From positions 1 through 31,922 of IMG/VR virus record IMGVR_UViG_3300022752_000254: 31,922 nucleotides of DNA. One strand, written 5' to 3'. The translations under genes and the position numbers were made by a program. How positions within the stretch are numbered: position 1 is the stretch's first letter; each line of letters opens with the position of its first letter. The DNA comes from a virus. The notes under the pieces are model-generated. The model saw only the letters and a list, made by a program, of their open reading frames with translations, had not been told where the DNA came from and ran no database searches. Positions 22,224-29,802 of the stretch are shown here, piece by piece.

Positions 22224-22843
22224 CCGCCCACGATCTTATTAACTTTGAACTTCGGATCCGCCGGCTGTTTGCGGATGGGAAGCTGCCGTATCTCATTCAC
22301 CTTTGTGGCGGAAACGAAACCCAGCTCATTGGGATTTTTCAGGAAATTGATCCGCAGGACTGGGTTTTTTCCACCCACCGCTCCCATTACCACTATTTGC
22401 TCCACGGCGGGCATCCGGACGCGTTGGAGCAGATGATCCGGGAGGGCCGCAGCATGTTTGTCTTTGATCGCAGGAAAAACTTCTACAGCTCCAGCGTGCT
22501 GGCCGGCACCTGCGCCATCGCCGCCGGCGTGGCTCATGCTTTGGCAGAGGCCGGCAGTCCGCGCAAGGTGTGGTGTTTCCTGGGGGACGGGGCCGAGGAC
22601 GAGGGCCATTTTTATGAGGCAGTAAACTACGTGGACGGAAAAAACCTGCCCTGCACGTTCATTATTGAGGATAACGACCGCAGCGTGGACACCACGAAGG
22701 CCCAGCGGGGCAGGGGACGCATCGGCTGGCCGCCCTGCGTGCGCCGGTATCACTACGTGCCGGAGTACCCTCACGGCGGAGCCGGCCTGAAAACTATGGT
22801 CACGTTTGATCCGCGCATCCGGCCCGTGTGGGATCAGTCGTGA
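22220..22843 (+). CDS. E1-alpha-like diphosphate-binding half of a split ThDP enzyme
   Basis: 207 aa. It matches E1-alpha/transketolase N-terminal enzymes: 'DWVFSTHRSHYHYLLHGG' (48-64, the family's YR.HG region), GVAHALAEAG, then the ThDP motif GDGAEDEGHFYEAVNY (122 onward) closing at EDND (150-153). GDG...N binds Mg and the diphosphate. The family's usual length is 320-370 aa, so N- and C-terminal parts are shortened. It pairs with the pyrimidine half at 20602, but the gene order is reversed (Pyr before PP) and split by a radical SAM gene. Translation is coupled on both sides. Confidence 0.75.
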   Translation: MTAHDLINFELRIRRLFADGKLPYLIHLCGGNETQLIGIFQEIDPQDWVFSTHRSHYHYLLHGGHPDALEQMIREGRSMFVFDRRKNFYSSSVLAGTCAIAAGVAHALAEAGSPRKVWCFLGDGAEDEGHFYEAVNYVDGKNLPCTFIIEDNDRSVDTTKAQRGRGRIGWPPCVRRYHYVPEYPHGGAGLKTMVTFDPRIRPVWDQS

Positions 22844-23085
22844 TCCGCCAGGGCATGCAGTTTGGCCGGGCCGTGGCCGGCTACGTCGCCGGTGGATTCA
22901 GATCCGTGCCTGATGATGTGCTGGTCCATCGGCGCGGAATCTGCACGCAGTGCGAGCACTGGGATCCGGCCGGATTTGCCGGCACGGGTCGGTGCCGCAA
23001 GTGCGGGTGTAGTTGCTGGAAATTACATTTCCCGCAATCCTCCTGCCCCATCGGCAAATGGCCGGCGGTGACACCGTTGTCGTAG
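22840..23085 (+). CDS. Zinc-ribbon protein, 81 aa
   Basis: From GTG 22840 (overlapping the previous TGA). Eight residues into the core come two Cys pairs: CTQC and CRKCGCSCW, then a final CPIGKW. This C-x2-C ... C-x2-C-x-C ... CPxGKW pattern is a small zinc-ribbon family seen in phages, often beside glycosyltransferases (remembered, not searched). It may bind a cassette partner or nucleic acid. It ends the coupled cassette, 4 nt before the tail terminator gene. Confidence 0.6.
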   Translation: MIRQGMQFGRAVAGYVAGGFRSVPDDVLVHRRGICTQCEHWDPAGFAGTGRCRKCGCSCWKLHFPQSSCPIGKWPAVTPLS

Positions 23086-23089
23086 GGAT

Positions 23090-23536
23090 ATGGCCGCCGT
23101 CACCATGCTGGATCGCCTGATTGAAGCCGGTCTCAAGGAGCTTCTTTCCGCCTCCGTCACCGGCTTTACCTATCACCTGTCCCAGGAAACCATTAAAAAA
23201 GATCCTCCTTTTGTGGCCATCCGCGCCACCATGGGGGGCGAAACACCCGTCCGTGGCTCCGGCGTTTTTGAAATACCAGTGGAAATTGTCATGGCCGACA
23301 AGGCGGACGACACCACGGCGCAGGCTTTTAACTCCAAAAGCGCCCAGCTTCTGCAGGCATTTTATCACGATACCTCTACCGTATCCCGCCTGAACGCCAC
23401 CACAGCCATCGGTTCCGCCCGCGCCTACCGTTGCGACGTCACCGGCAGCGTCGGCGGTGTGGAGACCGACGAACGGCTTTGGACCCGCACGCTAAACCTC
23501 ACCGTTCTGGCCTACCCCAACAGCATTGCCGGTTAG
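23090..23536 (+). CDS. Tail terminator/completion-like protein
   Basis: 148 aa. Alpha/beta: TMLDRLIEAGLKELLSASVTG, then strands 'FVAIRATMGG', 'GVFEIPVEIVMADKADD' and a C-terminal 'TLNLTVLAYP'. Size and order (just before the tail tube gene) match gpU-type tail terminators, which cap the tail and join the head. GTGACA, a one-mismatch version of the start motif, lies 16 nt before the ATG. Call rests on position more than sequence. Confidence 0.5.
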   Translation: MAAVTMLDRLIEAGLKELLSASVTGFTYHLSQETIKKDPPFVAIRATMGGETPVRGSGVFEIPVEIVMADKADDTTAQAFNSKSAQLLQAFYHDTSTVSRLNATTAIGSARAYRCDVTGSVGGVETDERLWTRTLNLTVLAYPNSIAG

Positions 23537-23541
23537 ACCGG

Positions 23542-23547
23542 TTGACA
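23542..23547 (+). promoter_or_regulatory. TTGACA start-associated motif
   Basis: TTGACA lies 16 nt before ATG 23564 of the tail tube gene, after an ACCGGT palindrome. Confidence 0.5.
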
Positions 23548-23563
23548 GCGCAAAAAAGGCAAT

Positions 23564-23911
23564 ATGGCAGCCACCACCGTCGGCACTTCCGGGATTCAAT
23601 TCGGCATCACCGCAGAGAGCGGAGGGCTCGTGCAGAGCTTTTCCGAGACCTCCAACGTTCAGCGCAGCGAGGTTCGTAACTCCTCTGGCGAGGTTGTCGC
23701 CTGCGCGATTTTTAACCCCACCAACAGCCTGAACTGGTCCATGACCGTCACCGGGTCCTATGCCACCACCGCTGGTGCCGTTTTGGCCAGCGTGGCCAAT
23801 GCCTCCAGCAGCAGCGGCAAGGTCATCGTGGACAGCGTGACCACCAGCAAGACGTCCGACGGGTTCGTCACCGTGGACGTGTCTGCCACCCGCTACCCGA
23901 ACATGTCCTGA
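23564..23911 (+). CDS. Putative tail tube protein
   Basis: 115 aa, almost all beta, Ser/Thr-rich: 'TVGTSGIQFGITAESGGLVQSFSETSNVQRSEVRNSSGEVVAC', 'WSMTVTGSYATTAG'. The 'EVRNSSGEVVACAIFNPT' segment is like short tube proteins of gpV/gp17.1 type. It lies between the terminator-like gene and the tail chaperones, the usual position. It is shorter than most tube proteins. A start-associated TTGACA and absence of SD are noted. Confidence 0.5.
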   Translation: MAATTVGTSGIQFGITAESGGLVQSFSETSNVQRSEVRNSSGEVVACAIFNPTNSLNWSMTVTGSYATTAGAVLASVANASSSSGKVIVDSVTTSKTSDGFVTVDVSATRYPNMS

Positions 23912-23947
23912 TCCGCCTCGCGGCGGCATCCATGAGATCCTCCGGCC

Positions 23948-24319
23948 ATGATCGCTAGCTTTTGGTCCACAACTAATTTGAAAGTCGCGGCCTGCGCCGC
24001 CGCTTTTGGAGCCCAGATCCGCAAAGAGGATCCCGTCACCTGCACCGTCACGGAGGACGGGCGTCGCCAGTTTACGTTCTGGTTCTCCGGGGGAGGGGAT
24101 GAGGCCCGCGCCGAGATGGAGCGCAGCTGGTCCCAGATGCAGTCCGATCCGGAAAGCCCGGTCCGGTACGCCCGCGCCGCCCTGGAGAATCGCGAAACCC
24201 TGCTTGGCCTGATGAAGCGCGCTGAGCCCATTATGGTCATCAGGCGCGGGGAGCAGACCCTGCTGGTGCCTGAGCGTGCCAAGCCTGAGCTTAAGCGCGC
24301 CATTTTGGAGAAGATGTGA
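23948..24319 (+). CDS. Hypothetical tail-region protein, 123 aa
   Basis: Alpha/beta with an N-terminal Cys-rich Ala stretch (AACAAAFGAQIR) and a C-terminal basic helix (RAKPELKRAILEKM). No family recognised. It sits between the tube gene and the tail assembly chaperone pair, so a tail-assembly role is likely. Its stop overlaps the next GTG (GTGA at 24316-24319). Confidence 0.5.
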   Translation: MIASFWSTTNLKVAACAAAFGAQIRKEDPVTCTVTEDGRRQFTFWFSGGGDEARAEMERSWSQMQSDPESPVRYARAALENRETLLGLMKRAEPIMVIRRGEQTLLVPERAKPELKRAILEKM

Positions 24320-24702
24320 GCGAGGAGCATGATTTTACCCAGGAACTGAACGGGGCGTTTGTCGCATCCGATCGCACGTGGAAAGGCGAGCCCTTGGCTC
24401 CTTACACCGAAGGATCCCGCCTGCTGTTGTCCCAGATCCGCAGCGAGGACGATGCCGGCCTGTTTTTTATCTGGGCCTTTCTTTATCTGCATCTGGAGCT
24501 CAGGAAAGACCGCAAAAACGCCATTCGCCTGTGCTGGGACAGGCCTGCCTTCCGGGAGGCCGTGCTGGATTTTAGCGCCGGCATGACGATTCATGACCGG
24601 GATCTGGCTGCCGCCATCGTCAACGCCGTGCTGGATGAGGCCGCCAAGGCTGAGACGGAGGTCATCCCATCAGGAAGGCCAGCTCCGCCGGGAAACGCGT
24701 GA
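24316..24702 (+). CDS. Tail assembly chaperone G-like protein (N-terminal part of G/GT)
   Basis: 128 aa from GTG 24316, helical (GAFVASDRTWKGEPLAPYTEGSRLLLSQIRSEDDAGLFFIWAFLYLHLELRKDR). Helical chaperones of this size lie before the tape measure gene and wrap it during tail assembly. The 3' end carries a perfect slippery heptamer in the correct frame. A fraction of ribosomes should therefore shift -1 and add the next frame. Family identification is by context and frameshift signal. Confidence 0.65.
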   Translation: MSEEHDFTQELNGAFVASDRTWKGEPLAPYTEGSRLLLSQIRSEDDAGLFFIWAFLYLHLELRKDRKNAIRLCWDRPAFREAVLDFSAGMTIHDRDLAAAIVNAVLDEAAKAETEVIPSGRPAPPGNA

Positions 24703-24727
24703 CGCCGGCGGGTGCCGCCTTGGGCGT
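24690..24727 (+). promoter_or_regulatory. Programmed -1 frameshift signal (GGGAAAC plus hairpin)
   Basis: The heptamer G-GGA-AAC (24690-24696) is in the zero frame of the upstream gene, two codons before its TGA. After a 5-nt spacer, 24702-24727 can form a 10-bp stem (ACGCCGGCGG pairing with CCGCC and GGCGT) with a GTG loop and a TTG bulge. The lambda G/T slippery site is GGGAAAG. Confidence 0.8.
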
Positions 24728-24902
24728 GTTCCCGCTGGCCAAGGAGTTTGGCTGGAGCGTGGAGTACATTTTGTGGGAGCTGCCCATGGCCGTGTTTAAC
24801 CAAGCCCACACGTTTGCTCTGTGGCGCAAGGGCACCAAGCTGCGGCCACTGCAGCGCGGCAGGGTCAACCGCGCTGACATTGCCAAAAAGCTGGGGATCT
24901 AG
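24699..24902 (+). CDS. Tail assembly chaperone T-like extension
   Basis: The -1 frame of the upstream gene. Read alone it has a GTG at 24699 (67 aa). Read via the frameshift, it adds R then VTPAGAALGVFPLAKEFGWSVEYILWELPMAVFNQAHTF and more, giving a ~195-aa fusion. The 'FGWSVEYILWELPM' segment resembles C-terminal tail chaperone domains. In lambda, gpGT is made at a few percent and bridges the tape measure and tube protein. The GTGA overlap also allows reinitiation, so both routes remain open. Confidence 0.65.
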   Translation: MTPAGAALGVFPLAKEFGWSVEYILWELPMAVFNQAHTFALWRKGTKLRPLQRGRVNRADIAKKLGI

Positions 24903-24904
24903 CC

Positions 24905-25771
24905 ATGGGCCTGCAAATTGACGCCTCCAAACTGCAAAAAGCCCTCGGCGCCTTTGTGGGGCAAACCCGTCTGCAGGCCGCACAGGAGATGCGCATTCAG
25001 GCGCGCAATCTGGCCGTCCGGCTGGCCAACGCCACCCAGCCCTTTGGGGATTCGGACGACGTCAAAAAACGTTCCGAGAAAAAAATCAGGACGGAAATTG
25101 GCCGCGTCTACATGCCCACTTGGCTGGCCTCGTCCATCATTGCGCGATCCTCGAAGGGGCAGGGGAAAAGCCCCACCCAGAATCCGCGCCAAGCCGCCCG
25201 GGCGTTTTCATCGCTTGTGCTGGGGGCGCAAAAGGCGTCTGGAAAGCGCAAGTACCGCGGGCTCGTGGATGCTGATCTGCTTTTGCAACGCCTTCAGGTT
25301 AAGCCGCTAATTGGTAGCCTGGTAAGCCGGTTTGACGACGGGGTGGCCCACAAGGCCGCGCGGTACGGGAAGACCCAGCGTGTTCCCAAAAATCAGTACG
25401 TCCGGCAGGTCGTCACCGATCCCGCCAAGCTTGAAAAATACATTGCCATGAAAGAGCAGCGCGCCGGCGTGGCCAAGTCCGGCTGGGCCATGGCCGCCGA
25501 GATGATCTCTATGGCCGGAGGGATTAAGGCCGGCATGCGGGGCATCCCGTCATGGGTCAAGCGCCACGTCAAAAAATATCAGACCGGAGACGCAGCCGAT
25601 TTCGCGGAGGCCAAGGACAAACCCTTTGTGGAGCTAAGGAATCGCGTCAAATACATCTTCCAGACGATCAGCCCGGACACCATCCGCAAAACCATTGACA
25701 TTCAGATTCTCGCGATGATTAAACGCCTGGGCATCATTGCCGCCGCCGAGGCCAAAAAGGCAGGCCTGTAA
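24905..25771 (+). CDS. Hypothetical tail/virion morphogenesis protein, 288 aa
   Basis: Strongly basic and helical, with a mixed core ('KAARYGKTQRVPKNQYVRQVVTDPAKLEKYIAMKEQRAGVAKSGWAMAAEMISMAGG'). The motif 'KSGWAMAAE' resembles part of phage minor virion proteins, but I cannot name the family. It lies between the chaperone pair and the tape measure. It contains a TTGACA 14 nt before an in-frame ATG (25715) near its end, probably by chance. The next gene begins 7 nt after the stop. Confidence 0.5.
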   Translation: MGLQIDASKLQKALGAFVGQTRLQAAQEMRIQARNLAVRLANATQPFGDSDDVKKRSEKKIRTEIGRVYMPTWLASSIIARSSKGQGKSPTQNPRQAARAFSSLVLGAQKASGKRKYRGLVDADLLLQRLQVKPLIGSLVSRFDDGVAHKAARYGKTQRVPKNQYVRQVVTDPAKLEKYIAMKEQRAGVAKSGWAMAAEMISMAGGIKAGMRGIPSWVKRHVKKYQTGDAADFAEAKDKPFVELRNRVKYIFQTISPDTIRKTIDIQILAMIKRLGIIAAAEAKKAGL

Positions 25772-25778
25772 GGACTTT

Positions 25779-27107
25779 ATGGCTGAAGCCGCTGAAGCCG
25801 TTGCCCGCCTGCGCCTGGACGCCACAGGGTTTGATAAGCAAGCCAATGCTTCTTTCCGGGAATTTTCCAAGCAGCTGACATCCGTCAAGGACGCCACCGA
25901 TGCGGCCATGCGCGGGGCTGAGGCCCTGCAGAAGGTCTTTGTAAAGTCTCTTGGTGGCACCATCGCCATCGGGGCAGCCAACGCCTTGGGCGACGCCATG
26001 CGCGACGTGGGCGCCAAAATCGGATCCGCCGGCCAGCTGGCCGCCGATGCCCAGGCCGGCATGAAGGGCTTGGCGCAGTCCTTCGAGGAAGGCGCGGCAA
26101 GGGCGGAGAAGCTTAACGCCGCCGCCGCTGGCGTGGCCAAGACCCTGGAAGAGCTGAAAAACTCCAGCCCCGTGCAGGCCGCCATCTTTAAGGCGTTTGG
26201 CGGGGAGCAGACGTTGAACAACCTGCAGGAATCCATCCGCGGCGCGGCCGATGCGGAAATGATGGCCGGAGCCATCCAGGCCAAAGACCGGGCCCGCAAG
26301 ACGGCTGGCATGTCGCCCGAACAACTTCGCGGATTTGATCTGGAGCTAAAGCGCAACGCAGAGCGCGCGCAAGCCAGGCGCATTGCGGATCTTGGCGTCA
26401 GGACAAGGACGTTGGCCGCCCTGGACGAGCGCTACGCCACCGAGGACGTGGAGGCGCAGGACAAATTCTTCCGCGATACCGATCCCGATAGGATCAAGGC
26501 CAGAACCGGGGGTTTTGATGGGGACCTGTACGACATGCAGAGAAACCGGGAGCGCGAGCGGATGCGGGCTGATTTTAACGCCGGGCTGGCGGACGCTAGG
26601 GCAAAAGCGGATGAATTGGAGGCCGCCCGGCGCGCCGAGGATCAAAACCTTAACACCATGCGAATCGTGGAAACTCAGGTCGCCCTGGCCGATGCCGAGG
26701 AAAAAAGGAAAATCCTTGAAAAACGGGTGGTGGAGACGGATGCCGCCGCCTCGAAAATAGCCCAGGGCGTGGGTGGAAGCGCCCGTGGTTTAGGCCAGCG
26801 CATGACCAGCACGGAAGTGGGCATCAACCGTGCGGTGGAACGCGCCTTTAATGATCAAACACTTCGCAGCTCCAGGGAATATCGGAGCCAGATTGCCAAT
26901 GATTTGAAGGCACAGGGGAAAAGTTCAGATGGCTATGCCGTCAATAAGGAGATTCAGCGGCGCAGGGCGGCTGGAGCCGAACAGCAGGCAAGGGCTCCGT
27001 TTGAGGCCGCCAGTCAGGCCAAAGCTGATCGCGACAGCATGCTGGCCTACATGCAGGACGTTAAAAACATCCTGAACGAACTTAAAACCTACGCCCACGC
27101 CACATGA
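25779..27107 (+). CDS. Tape measure protein, short
   Basis: 442 aa from ATG 25779, preceded by AAGGACTTT. Ala/Lys/Glu-rich helical throughout, 'GTIAIGAANALGDAMRDVGAKIG' being the only hydrophobic part, with long coiled stretches (ANASFREFSKQLTSVKD, QVALADAEEKRKILEKRVVE). It follows the tail chaperones, as tape measures do. With ~1.5 Å per residue it predicts a tail of about 65 nm, short for a siphovirus. The C-terminal motif 'DVKNILNELKTYAH' is coiled. Confidence 0.65.
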   Translation: MAEAAEAVARLRLDATGFDKQANASFREFSKQLTSVKDATDAAMRGAEALQKVFVKSLGGTIAIGAANALGDAMRDVGAKIGSAGQLAADAQAGMKGLAQSFEEGAARAEKLNAAAAGVAKTLEELKNSSPVQAAIFKAFGGEQTLNNLQESIRGAADAEMMAGAIQAKDRARKTAGMSPEQLRGFDLELKRNAERAQARRIADLGVRTRTLAALDERYATEDVEAQDKFFRDTDPDRIKARTGGFDGDLYDMQRNRERERMRADFNAGLADARAKADELEAARRAEDQNLNTMRIVETQVALADAEEKRKILEKRVVETDAAASKIAQGVGGSARGLGQRMTSTEVGINRAVERAFNDQTLRSSREYRSQIANDLKAQGKSSDGYAVNKEIQRRRAAGAEQQARAPFEAASQAKADRDSMLAYMQDVKNILNELKTYAHAT

Positions 27108-27811
27108 GCGCTAGCCATCTTGGAACATTCCCCGTTAAGACTGTTTTGTCTGACTCCATCACTGAGCCAGGCGTTCGCACCTCCACGGCCAAAATTGTCG
27201 TTAAAGAGGGCGAGGGCACGGCCCTGCTTCCGCTTCCCGGATCCGTTTATGAGTTTAACAGCTCTCTGTGGGTCACTCAGGCAGAGCTTTCCAAGCCCTC
27301 CATCGGATTGGAAGAAATCTCGATTTCCGCTGCCGGGCCCGCCGGTTCAAGTTTCACCACTGTGGAAATTCAGCCCGGCGGTCCGCTGATTTGGGGCCTG
27401 TCGCAGGACAATGCCGACGGCCAAAATTGGTCTTCAGCCAGCTTCCCAGCTCGGTTTGGCGCCAACATGGGAACCACCATTCAGGTCAGGTTTATTTCTG
27501 TTGCTGGGAATGAGAGAACCATTGCTGATCAGTACCAAAACAAGCTTATCCCTTCATCCGTCAACAACGTTGCCCTTCCTTCTCCATGGAAAAGTCCGGG
27601 AACGTACAATGGTTCGGAAATCATTTTTGGCGGGCAGCCAATTCCGGCCCAGATTCTTTATTATTTTGGATTTCTATGCCGTGATATTCAGATGCAACGC
27701 CAAGGCAGAGCACTGGTGGTTACGCTGTTTTTTCGGGAGTCTGGAAAGATTATGCAACTTAATTATTCCAACCAGACCTCCGTCGTTTATTCGACGATTT
27801 TTGAGTCCTAG
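27104..27811 (+). CDS. Putative tail-tip protein, 235 aa
   Basis: Beta-rich; no family recognised. Follows the tape measure with an ATGA overlap, where distal-tail or tip proteins usually occur. A hydrophilic N-terminus is followed by 'SAAGPAGSSFTTVEIQPGGPLIWGL' and a C-terminal strand-rich part. Base composition is lower in GC than the head genes. Function assigned only by position. Confidence 0.4.
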   Translation: MSASHLGTFPVKTVLSDSITEPGVRTSTAKIVVKEGEGTALLPLPGSVYEFNSSLWVTQAELSKPSIGLEEISISAAGPAGSSFTTVEIQPGGPLIWGLSQDNADGQNWSSASFPARFGANMGTTIQVRFISVAGNERTIADQYQNKLIPSSVNNVALPSPWKSPGTYNGSEIIFGGQPIPAQILYYFGFLCRDIQMQRQGRALVVTLFFRESGKIMQLNYSNQTSVVYSTIFES

Positions 27812-27813
27812 TC

Positions 27814-28095
27814 ATGGCCGAGCCACGCCTTCAGCCCCTCCCCAGCGGCAAGCTTAAAATTCACGCAGAACACTTCCGCAAGGTCGTCCGGCGCATTGAG
27901 TGCATCAAGCCTCTGGCCGGGGCCGGGATTCAGGTCAAACAAACCGAAGATGGGATTGAAATTTCATCCAGTGGCTCCAGTAGTTCTTCCGGTCTGCCGG
28001 CTAATTTTGGCCTGATTGAACTCACCGTGTGCCGCAATGGAGCGCCTGACGTGATTTTTGTCTACGGCCCGCCGGATCCGGAGGCCGACGGATGA
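27814..28095 (+). CDS. Small tail-tip associated protein, 93 aa
   Basis: A helix-strand N-terminus ('GKLKIHAEHFRKVVRRIECIKPLAGAGIQVKQ') is followed by 'EDGIEISSSGSSSSSGLPANFG', a Ser-rich linker typical of tail-fibre-associated proteins, and an acidic C-terminus. It starts 2 nt after the preceding stop. No function is known; structural role is inferred from its place. Confidence 0.45.
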   Translation: MAEPRLQPLPSGKLKIHAEHFRKVVRRIECIKPLAGAGIQVKQTEDGIEISSSGSSSSSGLPANFGLIELTVCRNGAPDVIFVYGPPDPEADG

Positions 28096-28112
28096 CAACA
28101 GCCACCTAGTTT

Positions 28113-29117
28113 ATGCCGGCCAATCTTAACCTCACCCTGGATGCCTCCGGCCTGGGCCTTTTGTCCGGAGGAGGGCAGACCTTTACATTTGACGACTCTT
28201 ACAACGTGCGCCTTCGCGTCCTGCAGGGTGGCACAGATGCCTCGCTGTCGGCTCCTTCCTTCAAGCTGGTTTTTGGAAAGGCCGGCGCCGTGCCAGCTTC
28301 CGGGACTTTTAAGCTGACCACCTCCACCGGCACTAGCCAGGAAATTCCCTATAACGCCACCACCGCGGCCGTCCTGACAGCCGTCTCTGCCATTGCCGGG
28401 AACGTCACCGTGACCACCTACGGCTCGTCCGGTTCTGCCTGGCTGGTCACCGCCGCCACCGCCAACAGCGCTCTGTCTTTTTCCGGCGTCACCTTTAGCC
28501 TTTTTCCTTCCTCCACCGTGCGCATTACCACCCAGATGGGTCCCGCATCCGGAGTGACCGCTGCCCAAATTGTGGAGCTGGTACGCCTTCCGGCTGTCAG
28601 CGCCGTGACGTTTGCTGCGGCTTCCACCGCCGGCGTTGTGACCTTTAACCTTTTGCAGGACGGCTCCGCCACCGCCAACGAAACCTACCGCCTATCCATA
28701 GGGTCGGACGCCATTGGAGGCTCCTACAGCCTCATCTACGGATCAAATGCCACCACCGCCGTGGCATTAAATGCCTCCAGCAGCGCGCTGCAGACCGCTC
28801 TGTCCGCCGTTACCGGGCTGGGAGCCAACATCGCTGTGCAACCCTCCGGCGTGGAATCCGGCCACATTGTCAGCTTTGTGAACGCGTTGGCCCTGACCAA
28901 CGTAAGCACCGCGGTCACGCTGGATGCCGCCGGCGTGCGCTACGCCAGATGGTACGAGGGAACCGTCACCTTTTCCGGCGTCGATCTTCAGCAGCTGTTT
29001 GTGGAAACTTCAGCTAATACATGCACTGGCCTGTTGGAAGTGGAAATGACCGAAAGCTCGCGAAAAGTTACGCTGCTGCAGATCCAGGCTGCTGTTCGGC
29101 GAGATGTTCAAATTTAG
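28113..29117 (+). CDS. Beta-sandwich repeat tail protein, 334 aa
   Basis: Two related beta domains. One has 'GTFKLTTSTGTSQEIPYNATTAAVLTAVSAIAGNVTVTTYG' (residues about 66-110). The other has 'YRLSIGSDAIGGSYSLIYGSNATTAVALNASSSALQTALSAVTGLGANIAVQ' (about 192-245). The 'PYNATTAAV..AL..V' pattern is common in phage tail and fibre adhesins. An N-terminal 60-residue beta domain and a C-terminal tail segment complete it. ATGACA (one mismatch from TTGACA) lies 15 nt before the ATG, overlapping the previous gene's stop. Confidence 0.55.
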   Translation: MPANLNLTLDASGLGLLSGGGQTFTFDDSYNVRLRVLQGGTDASLSAPSFKLVFGKAGAVPASGTFKLTTSTGTSQEIPYNATTAAVLTAVSAIAGNVTVTTYGSSGSAWLVTAATANSALSFSGVTFSLFPSSTVRITTQMGPASGVTAAQIVELVRLPAVSAVTFAAASTAGVVTFNLLQDGSATANETYRLSIGSDAIGGSYSLIYGSNATTAVALNASSSALQTALSAVTGLGANIAVQPSGVESGHIVSFVNALALTNVSTAVTLDAAGVRYARWYEGTVTFSGVDLQQLFVETSANTCTGLLEVEMTESSRKVTLLQIQAAVRRDVQI

Positions 29118-29178
29118 GCAAAAACACAGAGATCCTTAATTTTTATATTGGCATAAAAAGCCCAAAGAATTTCTATCC

Positions 29179-29802
29179 ATGGGCAAAGTCATCCATCCCA
29201 AGCTGTTCCCACAATGTCCTGCATTTGGAAGCACTTGCATTGATGCAGTTGGGGAGAATGCCTACACGATTAATACAATGTCTTTGGCGTCGGCCATGTA
29301 TGCCTACTGGGTTCCAAGGCGTTGGAAAGTCTCTATTGATGTCACCCAGACAGATCCTCCCGGCCAAGAACCAGTTACTTATAACTTTATTTTTGGAAGC
29401 ACAGCCCAAAGGGAAGAGGACTTGGTTTGTGAGCCCACATGGGAATTGGAAAATGACCAGGGATGGGAGGGATGTGGCTTTTCTTTATTTTGGAATTTTA
29501 TTGATCCGGCACCCATCTGCGGAGTTATTGATGGGTATAGGGTTTATGGAGGAGGCACTTTTAGCCAAAATGCAGAAGGCAACGACGATGCTATTGAATT
29601 TGGCGGCTCTCTATTTAATGAGCCGCAAATGGAAATTACAATCGGTGCAGGGCCATATTCTTATAGCTTTCCCCTTTGGCAAGCATCTTCCGGCTTAGAC
29701 CCAGGAAGCTTCTATCAAATTTATTCCAATTTCAATATAGAGCCAATTTCATATTGGTCTTACGGGGGTACCTGGGACACGGAAACAGGCATGCCTCTTT
29801 GA
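29179..29802 (+). CDS. Low-GC protein of unknown function, 207 aa
   Basis: Aromatic- and Gly-rich (SMYAYWVPRRWK-type; 'PTWELENDQGWEGCGFSLFWNFIDPAPICG'), with several cysteines and likely beta structure. It has no recognised domain. The gene and the 60 bp before it are clearly AT-richer than the surrounding tail genes, suggesting recent acquisition, perhaps as a host-range module. Flanked by tail genes; a surface/adhesin role is only a guess. Confidence 0.5.
   Translation: MGKVIHPKLFPQCPAFGSTCIDAVGENAYTINTMSLASAMYAYWVPRRWKVSIDVTQTDPPGQEPVTYNFIFGSTAQREEDLVCEPTWELENDQGWEGCGFSLFWNFIDPAPICGVIDGYRVYGGGTFSQNAEGNDDAIEFGGSLFNEPQMEITIGAGPYSYSFPLWQASSGLDPGSFYQIYSNFNIEPISYWSYGGTWDTETGMPL

Noticed and set aside
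25695-25715. TTGACA followed by ATG inside the 288-aa tail gene as another internal start
   Set aside because: It would make only an 18-aa C-terminal peptide with no domain boundary, so it is likely coincidence.
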